In this document: piece by piece, positions 1-34,397 of the stretch | How positions within the stretch are numbered: the first letter of the stretch is position 1 | Layout: every line of letters starts with the position of its first letter | Assembly: GCF_001039355.2 (NCBI RefSeq) | Contig: NW_019775591.1 | Location: 454,115-518,114 of the forward strand | DNA: 64,000 bases | Origin: Lingula anatina | Taxonomy: Eukaryota > Brachiopoda > Lingulata > Lingulida > Lingulidae | Reading direction: 5' to 3' | Translations under genes and position numbers: made by a program | Notes under the pieces: model-generated | What the model was told of the DNA's origin: nothing | Databases searched by the model: none | The model's input: the letters and a program-made list of their open reading frames with translations, nothing else

Positions 1-570
1 AAAAAATGCAAAGCCGCTTTCTATGGTCTTAAAAAAATTTCCAAACTATCCCACATCCTTGATAAAAGTCAAATGGAGAGGCTTGTCCATGCCTTTATAA
101 CTTCACATCTTGACTACGGAAACAGTCTACTGTATGGTCTTCCTACCTATCAAATTGAAAAATTGCAATCTGTCCAAAATGCTGCAGCACGACTACTGAC
201 CAAAATCCCTCTCAGATCAAACATTTCACCCATTTTATTCGAACTACATTGGCTTCCTGTACGACAGAGAATTGTTTTTAAATTACTGTTGTTTGTTTTT
301 AAATTCACTAGAGGTGAATGCCCCTCATATTTTAACTCGATGCTACATCCAAGTACACCCAGTCTCACCAGGTCTACCAGATCCACCTCCACTCCTTGTT
401 TTATCAGAAATGATAATAAAAAAACAACCAAAACCTACGGCCACAGGGCATTTTCAATTTCAGCACCAATTTTATGGAATCAATTACCCTCACACATTCG
501 GACTATTGACAGTGTTGAGGTTTTTAAAAAAGATTTAAAAACATTCTTATTTGCACAGTATTTTAATTAA
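1..570 (+). mobile_element. LINE (non-LTR retrotransposon) reverse-transcriptase C-terminal end
   Basis: The frame is open from base 1 to the TAA at 568-570, so the element enters from outside the window. The protein shows the typical C-terminal block of non-LTR reverse transcriptases of the CR1/L2/Jockey type: HLDYGNSLLYGLP, then KLQSVQNAAARLL, then LHWLPVRQRI, and a tail with APILWNQLPSHIR and FKKDLKTFLF. These are well-known LINE signatures. The reading frame has no stop, so the copy may be young, but only the last 190 codons are visible. It lies downstream of the last visible exon of SRCR gene A, probably in an intron. Confidence 0.9.
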
Positions 571-782
571 TATCTTCTCATTTTATCAGAAAAAAAAGTT
601 TTACTGTTCAGACCATTACTATTTTAACCAGTTTTAATTATTTTAATTGTTTTTTTTTTACCTTTAGCTTTTATTATATATATAATAAGTTGTAATCCTA
701 ATAATTTTACCTGTAAACAGCACTGAGACGCTAGTGTAGTGCGGTTTTAAGAAATAAATATTATTATTATTATTTATTATTA
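571..782 (+). mobile_element. LINE 3' UTR and TTATT/TTA-rich tail
   Basis: AT-rich sequence follows the LINE stop codon and ends in an AATAAA-containing stretch and a TTA/TTATT microsatellite near 755-782. A short tandem repeat at the 3' end, rather than a poly-A tail, is typical of CR1/L2-like elements. The right border is approximate. Confidence 0.6.
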
Positions 783-841
783 TAAACGTACATATTACCA
801 ATACCAAGATCGCAACTTCTTAAGGGGTGGGTTTATCATAC

Positions 842-9601
<8,760 letters not shown>

Positions 9602-10882
9602 CTTTCTCCCTATTGGAATCAACGACAGGAAGTTTTTCTGAAGAGCCCGATGCGATGACAGATTGACGAGAACGTCCCCTGGCTTCCCTTATGTATCTGA
9701 CTGTCACCAAGTGCAACATCTTGTGTCGACAAAAGCTTGTATTTTACCAACCACCGTATGTAATTATTTGAACAATTCTTTTACACGTATCAATGAATGT
9801 TTGAAAATGCTTATACACACATATCGTGTGTGTTCATGTTTGTATATTGGGAATATTTGATATAATAAACATTTAACCCGCATTATCTTAAATTGGCAGA
9901 ATTTAGATTACGGTTAATTACGAAAGCCCCTGCATTATACATTACATCTTGACGTTATTGGCTATTTGAACAGTGACTATTTCAACATGTGCCATTCCGT
10001 TGAAAAAAAACGCAAACACCAGTCATACGACCTTGGGTCAAACTATTCAAAATGAAACCGGTTCTTTGTAAATTTTGCAAACACGCACACCATATGGCTC
10101 CAACAGTTGAATGAAACATGCATCACTTGTCAATGTTTTGGAGATATGCTATGCATGACAGCGCTGCTAAACTTTTTTTTATAGATCTACTGATGTTAAG
10201 GGCATAGACACTGCATTAGAACTTAACATCCCACAAACAAATCTTGGAATTTTCGCGAAGTTTCCCTTATCTCCAAGGTGTGTCCTACCTACATTTCGGG
10301 TAATTTTGATTGACCGAGTTGTACAAGGTGCTCCGTAAGAAAACGGGGAGGTGGGGCTGTGTGAAAGGATGGAATAAAAAAAATGATAAGAGAGTAGAAA
10401 GTCCAGAAGAAAAGAATCGGTTCGAGGGGTGGGGGCTTTCTGTAGATATGAATAAAATTCTGGATAAAAGAGTCCATCGACAGTCTTAAAGAAAAGGTCG
10501 GTTCGCGCTCATTACAGGGTAATTTGAATGATTATATCGCTTGTAGCATGGATACAGTTCAATAAATTATCATTGGCAACGTTACGTTTCAACAAAGAAG
10601 TCTGACTTTGTGAAAGTAACAGTCCAACAACTGTGTGTGAAACTTTATAAAAGTTTTACGTGCTGTAATAAACCTTCTCAACGTAGGTGAATAGTGTGGG
10701 GGCAGACCCTTCCCAAACGTTGGATTTGTTGCAGTTAGAACTACCTCGCTTGTGGTGATAAGTGTGATCCCTCTTTTAATTTGTATACCTGTATACATAG
10801 CGTTACTGCTGACTGTGACACTATGGTGAACAGGAGCTAAAGAAAACGCAGTTAGTTCCCTAAGTAAACTGTTATAACAGCT

Positions 10883-11114
10883 GCTTCCACTGTGATTGGA
10901 TATTCAATGAATAGTTCAGTTCTTTTAGTAGAAGAGCACTCTTGTGCACATCCATGGTTATAAAACAGAATTTGTGTGGTGCTTTAAGATATATACCTTC
11001 TTATATCAGGGGCTTCTAAAAAGTGTACAAAGTCTACGTATGAGCCTCTGTGGAGAAACATTCAATCTGGACGTTTTGGTGCAATGAAGCTACCCCGCCC
11101 CTACCCCACATATA
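10883..11114 (+). repeat. First copy of an exact 232-bp duplication ending at an N
   Basis: Identical, as far as I can read, to 11116-11347. The single N at 11115 separates the two. The second copy runs straight into the (AT)n tract. Confidence 0.9.
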
Positions 11115-11115
11115 N

Positions 11116-11339
11116 GCTTCCACTGTGATTGGATATTCAATGAATAGTTCAGTTCTTTTAGTAGAAGAGCACTCTTGTGCACATCCATGGTTATAAAACA
11201 GAATTTGTGTGGTGCTTTAAGATATATACCTTCTTATATCAGGGGCTTCTAAAAAGTGTACAAAGTCTACGTATGAGCCTCTGTGGAGAAACATTCAATC
11301 TGGACGTTTTGGTGCAATGAAGCTACCCCGCCCCTACCC

Positions 11340-11347
<8 letters not shown>
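11116..11347 (+). repeat. Second copy of the exact 232-bp duplication
   Basis: Begins GCTTCCACTGTGATTGG directly after the N and ends ACCCCACATATA, where the (AT)n tract starts. Confidence 0.9.

Positions 11348-11400
<53 letters not shown>
11343..11400. repeat. (AT)n microsatellite
   Basis: About 29 uninterrupted AT units. Confidence 0.95.
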
Positions 11401-11402
<2 letters not shown>

Positions 11403-12143
11403 CATGACGATCTTGCTCCAGAGTATGAAAAAATCACTCCTTAAGTGTGAAAGACTAGGTTCTTATTGTATTTCCTTTAAAAATCATGACAACCATTTCA
11501 GAGATTGTGTGCAGACAGTAAAAAAATGTGTTTTGGGACTCGGCCTTTATTTTGTTTATAGCAACATTCTATATTGTGCAAAATGCCATTTCCAAATACA
11601 GTATGTTCTGGATAAGTGGTTCATACCAACCAACTACTGGTTAAACTGCTAAAACTGCCCTTTATACACCACGATTATAAACGTTATTTAGTTAAATCGA
11701 TGTAAAAGAATATATCCACTGGTTAGGTTTATACATTTGTTAGTGCTAAACGGCCTTTAATTTAGCCTTTCAGTGTGTTCGTGGGTGTGTTTGAGCGTGC
11801 GTGCATGTGTGTACGTGTACGTGCGTTAGTACGTGCTTGTCTGTGCGTCAGAAATGTAGCGATTGCCACATGTACTACTCGAAACTCGAGAGCATGTTTG
11901 AGACATAATTTATTTTTGTTCGTAAACCGTTTCATAAGAAGAAATTAATCATTTAAAAAACCAAAACAACCTCCACATGGAAAGATAACAATAACATGAT
12001 ATGCCATTAATTCCCAATACAGTAAAACTGTCAATGTATACCACTATAAAGCGTACGTCGTGGGGAACAGCTTAGATGCTTAACTTCGCGAAATGAAAAA
12101 GTCATTGCTCATCAAAGATTGTTTCCTAAGTCACGCGTGCAAC

Positions 12144-12231
12144 TCAGTCACAGTGGATACTTGTAGTAGACCCCGCCCTCAACATAGATTGTGTTCGGAA
12201 AATGGAATTGCTTGAACCAGAGGGAAGCCGT
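12144..12231 (-). CDS. Candidate last exon of gene B (weak)
   Basis: An acceptor ttatattag at 12232-12240 precedes an 88-nt segment. If exon 13450-13595 ends in phase 2, this segment reads RRLPSGSSNSIFRTQSMLR, then about ten residues, then TGA at 12144-12146. A Ser-rich stretch followed by Ile-Phe is where LCCL domains usually end (S-x-S-F). The other frames are open for a similar length, so the reading is not decisive. Confidence 0.25.
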
Positions 12232-13154
12232 CTAATATAACAGAATGTGACCGTGATACTTTGCCAGTCACACTGAGAAAGAAAATAGAAGAATATTGAG
12301 TGTCATGGTATACGTTAATCATAGAACCACGTAAGACCCCATAAAACATATAGCAATGCGTCCTTAAATATAATCGAGGGAATCATGACAGCGTCTATCT
12401 GGATGTACCAGTATGCCCTTAAGTGCCTGTCGTAACGTGTTTCTTGTTTTCCCACTGTGTTTGTTCATTGTCCAGTTTAGACGAATAAGAAAGCATCTCC
12501 GTGGTATGTTCGTTTCCTGGAATTAGAAAAAACAACAAATATAAAAAAAAAGCAATCAATAAAAAAAAAATATATATATATATAAATTGGGTTCAGGCAC
12601 GTTATCGACCAACCCAAATGATAGTTAGAGTTATATATTGCCCAGCCTGCCCCCCAAGGCAGGCCCGGGGGGGGGGGGCGTGTGCAGCCCTTGAGTAATT
12701 GGAAACGAAGAATATGAATAAGGCAAATTGTAGTAACCATAATCCTTCAAACACACATAATATGAAAGGAACAGTTTTAAACAAGTTTAAACCATCCAGG
12801 TGACTGATGCCACAGCTGATCACAGCAAACATTACTCATGCACAGTGTATGTGACGGCAAATAGAACAAAGCGAACCAGCTTGCTGTGTGTAAACACGGA
12901 CATCAATGCTATCAAACACCTATAAATGAACAATGTTGTAGAAAAGTGGAAAAAGTCCAGGTGCGTTAGGAATGTAAGTCTGCTAGGAACCGTAGATTAT
13001 CCCCCATTGTTTTATTCAGGTGACAATTGTCCAATATACCAATCATCAAACACATAACGTTATTATAACGTTACCATAACGTTTATATAACAAATGTATA
13101 GTGACGTTATGATAACGTCATAAAACGTTCTGTGTTTCTTGGTAACTAAAATAC

Positions 13155-13320
13155 TACGACTAACCCTAATCTGTACTAATCAAATGGGACCCCGGAATCC
13201 CATTCCTAGGACTACCATTCCCGTCACTCCAATGCAACGAAACTGAGGGTCCGTGTAACAGAAAATCCGCCCTCCATTCAGTTACAATGAATAGGGTTAG
13301 CCTGACCTAAGTGGGTCAAA
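13155..13320 (+). repeat. Dispersed repeat R2/R3 block
   Basis: The left part (13155-13235) shares ATTCCTAGGACTACCATTCC and AATCAAATxGGA with 29515-29605. The right part (13238-13320) is a reverse-complement match to 16785-16866 (shared CCGTGTAACAGA, TCCGCCCTCCATT and CTAAGTGGGT). Confidence 0.65.
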
Positions 13321-13449
13321 ATCTAGGGCGAGGCTTACCTGTACAAATGAATGGGAAGCGGACTATCCATCATGGGGGAAATTTCTGTCACGTTACTACG
13401 GCATTTGCTGATTTTTTTTCTTTAAAAGTATAGACAAGCATTTTCTTAC

Positions 13450-27938
<14,489 letters not shown>

Positions 27939-28001
27939 CTTTCTCCTGCTTGGAGGGACCAACAGAAGTTCTTCTGAAAGATGCCGCGCAGAACGCTAAC
28001 T
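27939..28001 (-). other. Gene B 5' untranslated leader
   Basis: About 63 nt between the proposed initiator A (28001) and the ATG. Its sequence is recognisably related to the leader before the gene A ATG (AGAAxAACTTC, AGGAGAAAG). Confidence 0.55.
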
Positions 28002-28034
28002 GGCGAACAACTCCTTTTGCCGCGCTTTTTATAA
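28001..28034 (-). promoter_or_regulatory. Gene B core promoter: TATA box and initiator
   Basis: TTATAAAAAG on the minus strand at 28025-28034. The A of CCAGTTA (a YYANWYY-type initiator) is at 28001, about 31 nt downstream, which is the usual spacing. Confidence 0.55.
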
Positions 28035-28039
28035 CACAG

Positions 28040-30779
28040 GATCTCCAATTGCCACAGCTTGCGTGAACCGCGGTTATCTCGTAGCGACTGCCACCTGGAT
28101 TTATTTGGAAAACATTTCCTGTGCAAATGTTTATGAATTCATGAAGGGCAGTCGGTGTGAAGGTTTCGATCTTCTAGATTTGTTTTGTTCGACACATTTC
28201 GCATTACAAACACTTGACCATTTCTGCTTAAACATTGCACATTCCATCCGACTTTTCTGCTACATTATGTATCAACCTTTGACGACATTAGATGTTTGAC
28301 GAGTCAATGACTCATGTAAGAATGACCATCAAATAATTTCAGATTCAAAAGAATAACAGCCCGCATCGGGGTCAATCGAGAAACTGGTCAATTATGTACG
28401 AAATACACAGACCTACGTCAATATACAAATGCCATATGCTTCTTCCACTTTTAAAGTTTTCGGTCGTTTACTGTAAGGCCCTTTTTGTGAATTTTGTTTC
28501 CGAGACAACCTCATAACAGAGGACCCTTCTAACGTAAGCCTCGGACACGCCAGGGTGCTGCAACTTCATAAGCATCAGAAACCTTTTTCTGAAAATCTCA
28601 CACCTTTCCTATATATATAAGATGTTTCGAAGACTAGATATATGTCTTCAGAACCTAAATAGAAATAAAACAATTGATATGTCTTGCTTTGACAAAATTA
28701 TTAAGCAATTGACAAACGGTTTATTTAAATATATGGTATATTCCAAAGACTGACTGTTTTACAAAACAACCGACTTAGATGTGGCGATGATTATTAACCA
28801 TCTCACACAAGTGTTACAAATATCAAGAGTAATATTTAATATAAATTGTGTGATCGGAGTTCTGTTTCCCACTTTAGAGAAATAATGTAACAAAACTATT
28901 TGGTACATACAGTATAATCCTTTTACTTCTATTAAACTTTATTAGAACCTACACCGTACGTTGCAATTGTAAGAAACAATCGGTAATGATCTGGCATATG
29001 CGCGTGCTTTATATGCCTCTTTAACAAAGATAACGCTCCCTGTATAGGATATCTCAAGATGGAGCAGATGTACCACTAGCCGACCCCTTCCCTCCTCGGT
29101 GAAGAAAAGGTGTGAATAGAGAGACAGTGACAGCTAGCCAGTAAAAAACAGAGCATTGCAAATACACTAAACATTATCCATAATTCCCGCTGGATCTATG
29201 GATTTCACGCGAATAAAATACATGTTATGTATTGAAACTTGAAGGGCGAATATATCTAAACATAACACAAGTGACGTCATATCAAAGTGCATTTGGCCGG
29301 ACTTTTGCCAACCGCCTCTGGAAACCGTTTAGGTATTATGCAACAAAAGGACATCGGTGCATGGGGGTCGACCGTGATGGACACACACTTGTACATCTGT
29401 ACAATGTACATTTGCCGCTTGACTCCGGAGTTTCAGGAATGGCAGTCCGCTAGGAACATTAGTCCGTTCCACATGACTTTGTAAAGGTGACATTTATCTC
29501 ACATTTAACCCCAAAACTGCCACTAACCCTGACCTGCAGTAATCAAATTGGATCCCGGTGTACAATTCCTAGGACTACCATTCCTGTCACACCGGCAAAT
29601 GACCACATAGCTAAGCCAACCTCCTTGGACAATGACCATGTTTGCGTATCCAGCCGTTACTATACATGCACATATACAATATAATTGCAAACCTTGTCAG
29701 TTACATTGAATCGGGTATATTATATTTATTTATAATTTCCAAATCAAGATTCGCCTTAGGCTTGTGACTGATTGGAGAAAAAAATTTGACGTTTATATAT
29801 CCTCTCCGTTGTAATGCTTGCAAATGAAATAGTACCCGTACTTTTGATCACGTGACAAGACGCGCCGCCATAACCCTTTGTATTCACAGCAAGCTTCGCA
29901 AGACTCTTTTGTATGCCGAGTATCGTGAGAGTATTTTGCATGTTTAGACTTGTACATTCAATTGGACAGAATCTTGAGACTTTGTATACCAACTGTGACA
30001 CCATTATTAAATGTCATTTTTGTGATGTTGACTGGTCGCAAGACATGAATTTTTCGTGAAAATTTTAACAGTTCCATTTAAATCCAAACCAATATTGATA
30101 GAATAGGGTGACCGATGAATAATCGCGGAGGCTAAGAGATACGGCATCAATCGGACACACACACAGGACTTTGGTTTAATGTTAATCAATTGATAACGCA
30201 AATACGGTGTATGAAAAAAAAACAGAAAACAACAATGACGTGTGAAAGATACAAACTTCGTGATGGCAGCAAATCGTGAAAATTATGATAGGTACGGATC
30301 TTCCATGCGCTGTGGAATTCTTCACATAGATAACTTAATAATTATTTGTATGAGTACGTCGTACAGCGTTACGTCAAACTCGTGTGATTTCATCGACCAA
30401 GGGTGGCTTTTGGTATTCAGAATCGTCAGCTGTGCATTTTAATCCCCTAAAAAACAAAAAAAAAGTTTTAAAATAAATCGTTTCATAAGACACTCCACGT
30501 TTTTTCTATCCATGGCATTTTGACAATCCATTAAAGCCTCTTCATCATATAAATGACACATGACTTAGTCACATAGCTGTCTTACCACGTACGCAATCAA
30601 GTTTACTGTTTTAGGATACGATTAATATTTCACAATAGATGTTTATTATAAACATTTCTTTAATTCCGTTCTTCTTTTTATTTTCTCTCTCTCTCTTCTT
30701 ATTGTTTAATTGTAAAACGAAACCTGCGGTCGAAATTGACAATTTAGCCTCTAATCTATATCTTCAGTATTATCAAAAC
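28040..30779. other. Intergenic interval, SRCR gene B to SLC22-like gene
   Basis: AT-rich, no exon recognised. It contains a dispersed repeat block at 29515-29605 shared with 13155-13235. Confidence 0.5.
29515..29605 (+). repeat. Dispersed repeat R2, copy 2
   Basis: Shares CACTAACCCT, AATCAAATTGGA, CCCGG and ATTCCTAGGACTACCATTCC with 13155-13235. A related, more decayed block lies at 61670-61835. Confidence 0.65.
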
Positions 30780-30938
30780 TTACAGGGGAAATTTTTCAGC
30801 ATCTGCAATTGTTTCTGGTAAATCCCTCTTGGCCGTCTCCGGCAAGGGAATGGTACATATTGCCCCAAATATAGACATCGCTCAGAATATTACAAGTGGC
30901 AAAGTGTCCTTTCCTATACTCTCTACCTTCAGGTCTCT
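30780..30938 (-). pseudogene. SLC22-like exon 9 (last TM and C-terminus), TGA inside
   Basis: Starts in phase 0 after ttttcag: RDLKVESIGKDTLPLVIF, then TGA (30882-30884), then AMSIFGAICTIPLPETAKRD and LPETIADAEKFPL with TAA at 30780-30782. The family has Gly (GGA) where TGA stands (LPLxIFG). The end may instead be a splice: CCCCT|gtaagt would lead to another exon. Confidence 0.75.
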
Positions 30939-31224
30939 CTGAAAACGAAAACGAAAGGGACTCGTCAGTCAACGACACTTTCACGCGGGTTCAAACTTCT
31001 GACAACTTAATCCACACACAGTGAATCATCCGTTTTCTCAATCACCAAGTAGGCATCGAAATTTCATTTAAAAACATGATGATGTTTGTAGATTTCATTT
31101 GTTTGAAAGATTTCGATGCTCAAATCAACAGGGAATATACCATTTTTTAAACTTTAATTAAAGAGGGTAAACATGTTAAGCGTTTATCTTCCACATGGCC
31201 CTCTGTTACCAGTCCTTCAACAGT

Positions 31225-31385
31225 ACTGGCTTTATTCCCTACTTGAACCTTGATATGCTGAGTGCTAAGCAAGGACACAGTAGGTACCATTTTTATGATG
31301 GTCTTTGGTATGACCCGGCCGGGGATTGAACCCACAACCTACTGCACCGGAGGCGAGCACCATTTGAGCCATCCAGTCAGTCATG
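31225..31385 (-). mobile_element. tRNA-derived SINE
   Basis: On the minus strand an A-box-like TGGCTCAAATGG (31359-31370) and a B box GGGTTCAATCC (31321-31331) are spaced as in a tRNA gene. CCGGCCGGGTCATACCAAAG and a tail near 31230 follow. The insertion lies in the last intron of the SLC22-like gene. Borders are approximate. Confidence 0.75.
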
Positions 31386-31434
31386 TGTATAAAAATCTTC
31401 CTCAGATTTGGGAACTAATCCATAATATACTTAC

Positions 31435-31619
31435 TACAATGATGGGAGACAAGATTGATCCGACGCCAGCGAACACGGCTCCCACACCCAAACAGAAATT
31501 ACGGATGACGGTTGGGAATATTTCGATGCTCCAGATATACAAGATACAGTAGGCGGCGGACACTCCCAGTTTTCCCACGACTGATAATGCAATTTTTGTG
31601 TACTTTGTAGATTCTAGTT
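31435..31619 (-). CDS. SLC22-like exon 8 (TM 10-11 region)
   Basis: ELESTKYTKIALSVVGKLGV then AAYCILYIWSIEIFPTVIRN and GVGAVFAGVGSILSPIIVV. E-I-F-P-T-x-I-R is the conserved SLC22 signature near TM 11. It leaves in phase 0 before gtaagt. Confidence 0.9.
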
Positions 31620-31817
31620 CTGAAATAGAATTTTTGTTATAAAAGAAAGGGGACCGTTTGGTACACCGGTACCTGCTAAATATCAATCAAAAATATGAAT
31701 CCTTGATTACTGAAAGTAACTGTATCAGTACGTAATTGATTATATGAAATTCACTCTTGCTTCTCCACAATTACCTGTATTATATCTTAAGTTTTAACTT
31801 TTTAACTCTTTCCTTAC

Positions 31818-32041
31818 CATCACTTGCATAATATTGCACCAGCAGAGTTGAAAGACACGAAAGGCCGCCAATGACCACACACATAACATAAGGCCGCTTT
31901 CGTCCGAATTTATCGATGGTAAAACATAGCGCACACGCTGGAAACTCCACCAGGGAGTAAAACAGCACGTTGAGGTACAGGTTCCCTGACATGTTTCCGG
32001 CATGGAGGAAGATACCATAGTACGCCATGTCGATTACGATC
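31818..32041 (-). CDS. SLC22-like exon 7 (TM 7-9 region)
   Basis: Begins by completing Trp (TG|G): WIVIDMAYYGIFLHAGNMSG, then LVEFPACALCFTIDKFGRKR and VIGGLSCLSTLLVQYYASD. F-G-R-K-R is the second MFS loop motif. Confidence 0.92.
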
Positions 32042-32224
32042 CTGAAATATTGATAGATTATTCGAACAACAGCTCAAACCCAAAGCTACTGGTACAGTGT
32101 ATTGGCATTCCAATATATTAAGGGATATGATGATCTATAGAGTGAGATCTATACTTCTCAATAAATGCATCGTAAACAACTCATAGTTCATTAACTCATA
32201 GTAAACAACTCATAGCTCATTTAT

Positions 32225-32525
32225 TCTATTTTACCACAAAAACAGCAGTTATAGTAATTATTCTGCAATAGGTGCTTGTCAACGGACCACGTGATCTCCA
32301 TAGATGGATGGCTTTTCTCTGTAATAGTCTCATACGCGATTATTACAGAAATTATATAAATCTCTTAAGAGATTATTGCAAAAAAAAATTTATAGAAAAA
32401 AAAACAGGGACAAACTCTGAAAGTAGAAATGGATACATTCACCATTGGTAAGTATGAGAAAATTCCCATGTCCCCTAGGAAAATTCATTTCTTTGCCAAA
32501 GTGAACAGTTACATCCTTTTAAGTG
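32225..32525 (+). repeat. Dispersed repeat family R1, copy 3
   Basis: Best-preserved relative of 4030-4262: TTTTACCACAAAAAC, AACGGACCACGTGATC, AATCTCTTAAGAGATTA, GTAGAAATGGATAC and GGAAAATTCATTTCTTTGCC. It lies in an SLC22-like intron. Confidence 0.55.
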
Positions 32526-32895
32526 TCTTGCAAAACACCGTCATCAGGTCCCAGTTTCACAACCAAAGCCTCAGTTACTTCCCTGGACAAGAAGGTGTGT
32601 CCATTTGAGTGCTGTAACACTGTGCTTGGACAAGGTAATGTTGCCAGCAAAAATGTTAGCCACTGGAACTGACTTTCGTTTTTATGTGAAACTGGGACCA
32701 GGAATCATTGCAGTAGCCTCATTCCTTGATGTATTTGTCTATTTTATTTGTCATTTCATTATTTTGTTCTCCTTAATATCTTATGTCATATGAACTAACT
32801 CATTCATGTACTAGTATTTATTAGTGTTCATTGGTACGTACTCATCCATTTAAATATGTATTCTACGTAGGGATGACTGCTTGTATTTCACATAC

Positions 32896-33108
32896 CAATT
32901 AACGATTATTAGCAGCAGCTTTATCATCAAGTTTGGTGCATGTCATAGAGCTCTGGCACTCGTAGATGGGGGTTTCTTGATTTCCACCTTTTCTACAAGT
33001 CCTTCTGGGAACTCGGTGCCGTTAATTCTTGCAGTTCGTCTTAATATTTTCTCAGCAATTTTCTTTCGGCCTTTGGTAAGTAACCACCTGGGCGACTCCG
33101 GGAGGCAC
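32896..33108 (-). pseudogene. SLC22-like exon 6 with in-frame TGA
   Basis: Completes Trp from exon 5, then CLPESPRWLLTKGRKKIAEK, ILRRTARINGTEFPEGLVEK and KPPSTSARAL, then TGA (32943-32945), then HAPNLMIKLLLIIVNW with Trp split TG|gtatgt. The residues after the stop match the family block (R)TPNLRxxTLxxxxNW. The next exon supplies the missing G and WIVIDMAYYG, so the frame across the TGA is certain if the bases are right. Confidence 0.85.
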
Positions 33109-33166
33109 CTTGGAAAATATTAAAAGATCGGGAAATTGCGTGCAAGTGCGTGCGCGCGCGTGTGTG

Positions 33167-33197
<31 letters not shown>

Positions 33198-33429
33198 CGT
33201 GGCAATACAATTAGCTGAAAAAGACTATCTGCCAACACAACAACGGTCTCTTCAAGACAAATACTACGCCCTGACCTTGTTTTTTTCTGGTCTCCGATGA
33301 ATAGAAAAGAGATTCCATACATGTAGATATGGTTTTGCTTCTCCGTATGATTCAACAAGTAAATTTGCAATTTTTTAGCAAATAAAAAAGGATAAAACTA
33401 ATACATCAAATAATGCAAGTTTGACGCAC

Positions 33430-33601
33430 CAAAAAAGAGTAAAGGCCAATAGAAATAGTAGCGCTGATATCGTGATCTGTAGATGGCGCCAGTCTCTTAG
33501 GAAGTAAGCCATTCCCGTTACTACCACCCCGCCCGCTGCATACACATAAGCCAAACCAGTTCCAGCCACCATGCGCTTTTCAGGGCCTACGATTTCTAAG
33601 C
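33430..33601 (-). CDS. SLC22-like exon 5 (TM 5-6 region)
   Basis: GLEIVGPEKRMVAGTGLAYV then GMAYFLRDWRHLQITISALL and FLLAFTLFW. E-I-V-G-P-x-x-R and Y-F-x-R-D-W-R-x-L-Q are strong SLC22 landmarks. It enters in phase 1 and leaves in phase 2 (TG|gtgcgt). Confidence 0.92.
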
Positions 33602-34086
33602 CTGGAAAATGTGGATGGTTTTTAACAGCAGCAGGTCAAGTATAGTGGACAAGATAAATAATTTTGCAGAAATTACGCCTTATCTTCCTGTATGTAACTC
33701 AGTATCAAATAAATATGAGCGATTTTTTCCAACTAAACCACTTTATTCAGATCTGTTTATTTATTAACTTATTTATTTATTTATTTATTTATCTTTGAAT
33801 CTGACAGAAAAAGGATTTAATTCATATCCTCGATCCCATTATCAAATATTTCTATTTTTGTACTTTGTGCCACAAATGAAATTCACCCTTCTTTTGAGTG
33901 TCTTACTGGAGTCATACAGCCACATAAATGGGCGATCACAAACATAAGGTCGTCGAGCTATAAGACATACAATGGACCTAAAAACTTTACACAGAAAGAA
34001 TATTCTGGAAATTAAAAAAAATGGAAATGGTGTTCCAGGTGGTGAATTACTCACGGTTTTGGAGGGAAAATCTGATTTTTTAGGAA

Positions 34087-34110
34087 TTAATAATAATAAT
34101 AATAATAATA

Positions 34111-34152
<42 letters not shown>
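34087..34152. repeat. Facing AAT/ATT microsatellites near a donor site
   Basis: About eight AAT units followed directly by about thirteen ATT units. The tract ends 20 bp from the donor of SLC22-like exon 4 (34173). Confidence 0.9.
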
Positions 34153-34153
<1 letters not shown>

Positions 34154-34172
34154 CAATGAAGTTCAAACTTAC

Positions 34173-34327
34173 CAGCCGTAGTTCCCACACTGTTAATTGT
34201 CGCTGACGTCAACCCGTAGACAAACCTTATTATGATGCCCCATAGGTATGAGGGTGTCAGTGCCCACGCCAGTCCCAGGACACTGCTAAGACTCAGAGAA
34301 AGCAGCAACGAAAATCGTCTGCCTAAA
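34173..34327 (-). CDS. SLC22-like exon 4 (TM 3-4 region)
   Basis: SLGRRFSLLLSLSLSSVLGL then AWALTPSYLWGIIIRFVYGL and TSATINSVGTTA. It is joined to exon 3 as D-S-L-G-R-R, the MFS loop motif. A (CT)n tract lies in the intron at 34369-34393. Confidence 0.9.
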
Positions 34328-34361
34328 CTGAAGTGAAATACAGAAGAAGGTAATCCATCTT

Positions 34362-34397
<36 letters not shown>

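Larger units (their letters stand above)
9700..12143. other. Interval between SRCR genes A and B
   Basis: No convincing exon. It contains the duplicated 232-bp block around the N at 11115, an (AT)n tract, and a GT-rich stretch near 11780-11850. A possible minus-strand AATAAA (TTTATT on the plus strand near 11909) could serve the end of gene B. Confidence 0.5.

Noticed and set aside
11317-11652. Plus-strand frame with a Tyr-Ile repeat
   Set aside because: Produced by the (AT)n microsatellite; similar frames at 44329-44844 and 48790-49002 have the same cause.
32943-32945. Selenocysteine or programmed readthrough at the SLC22-like TGAs
   Set aside because: SLC22 proteins are not known selenoproteins, the positions normally hold other residues, and I see no supporting structure. 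Mutation or sequence error is simpler.
33041-33370. Minus-strand frame with His-Thr repeats across SLC22-like exon 6
   Set aside because: It is caused by the GT/AC tract at 33161-33187 and is out of frame with the family motifs.
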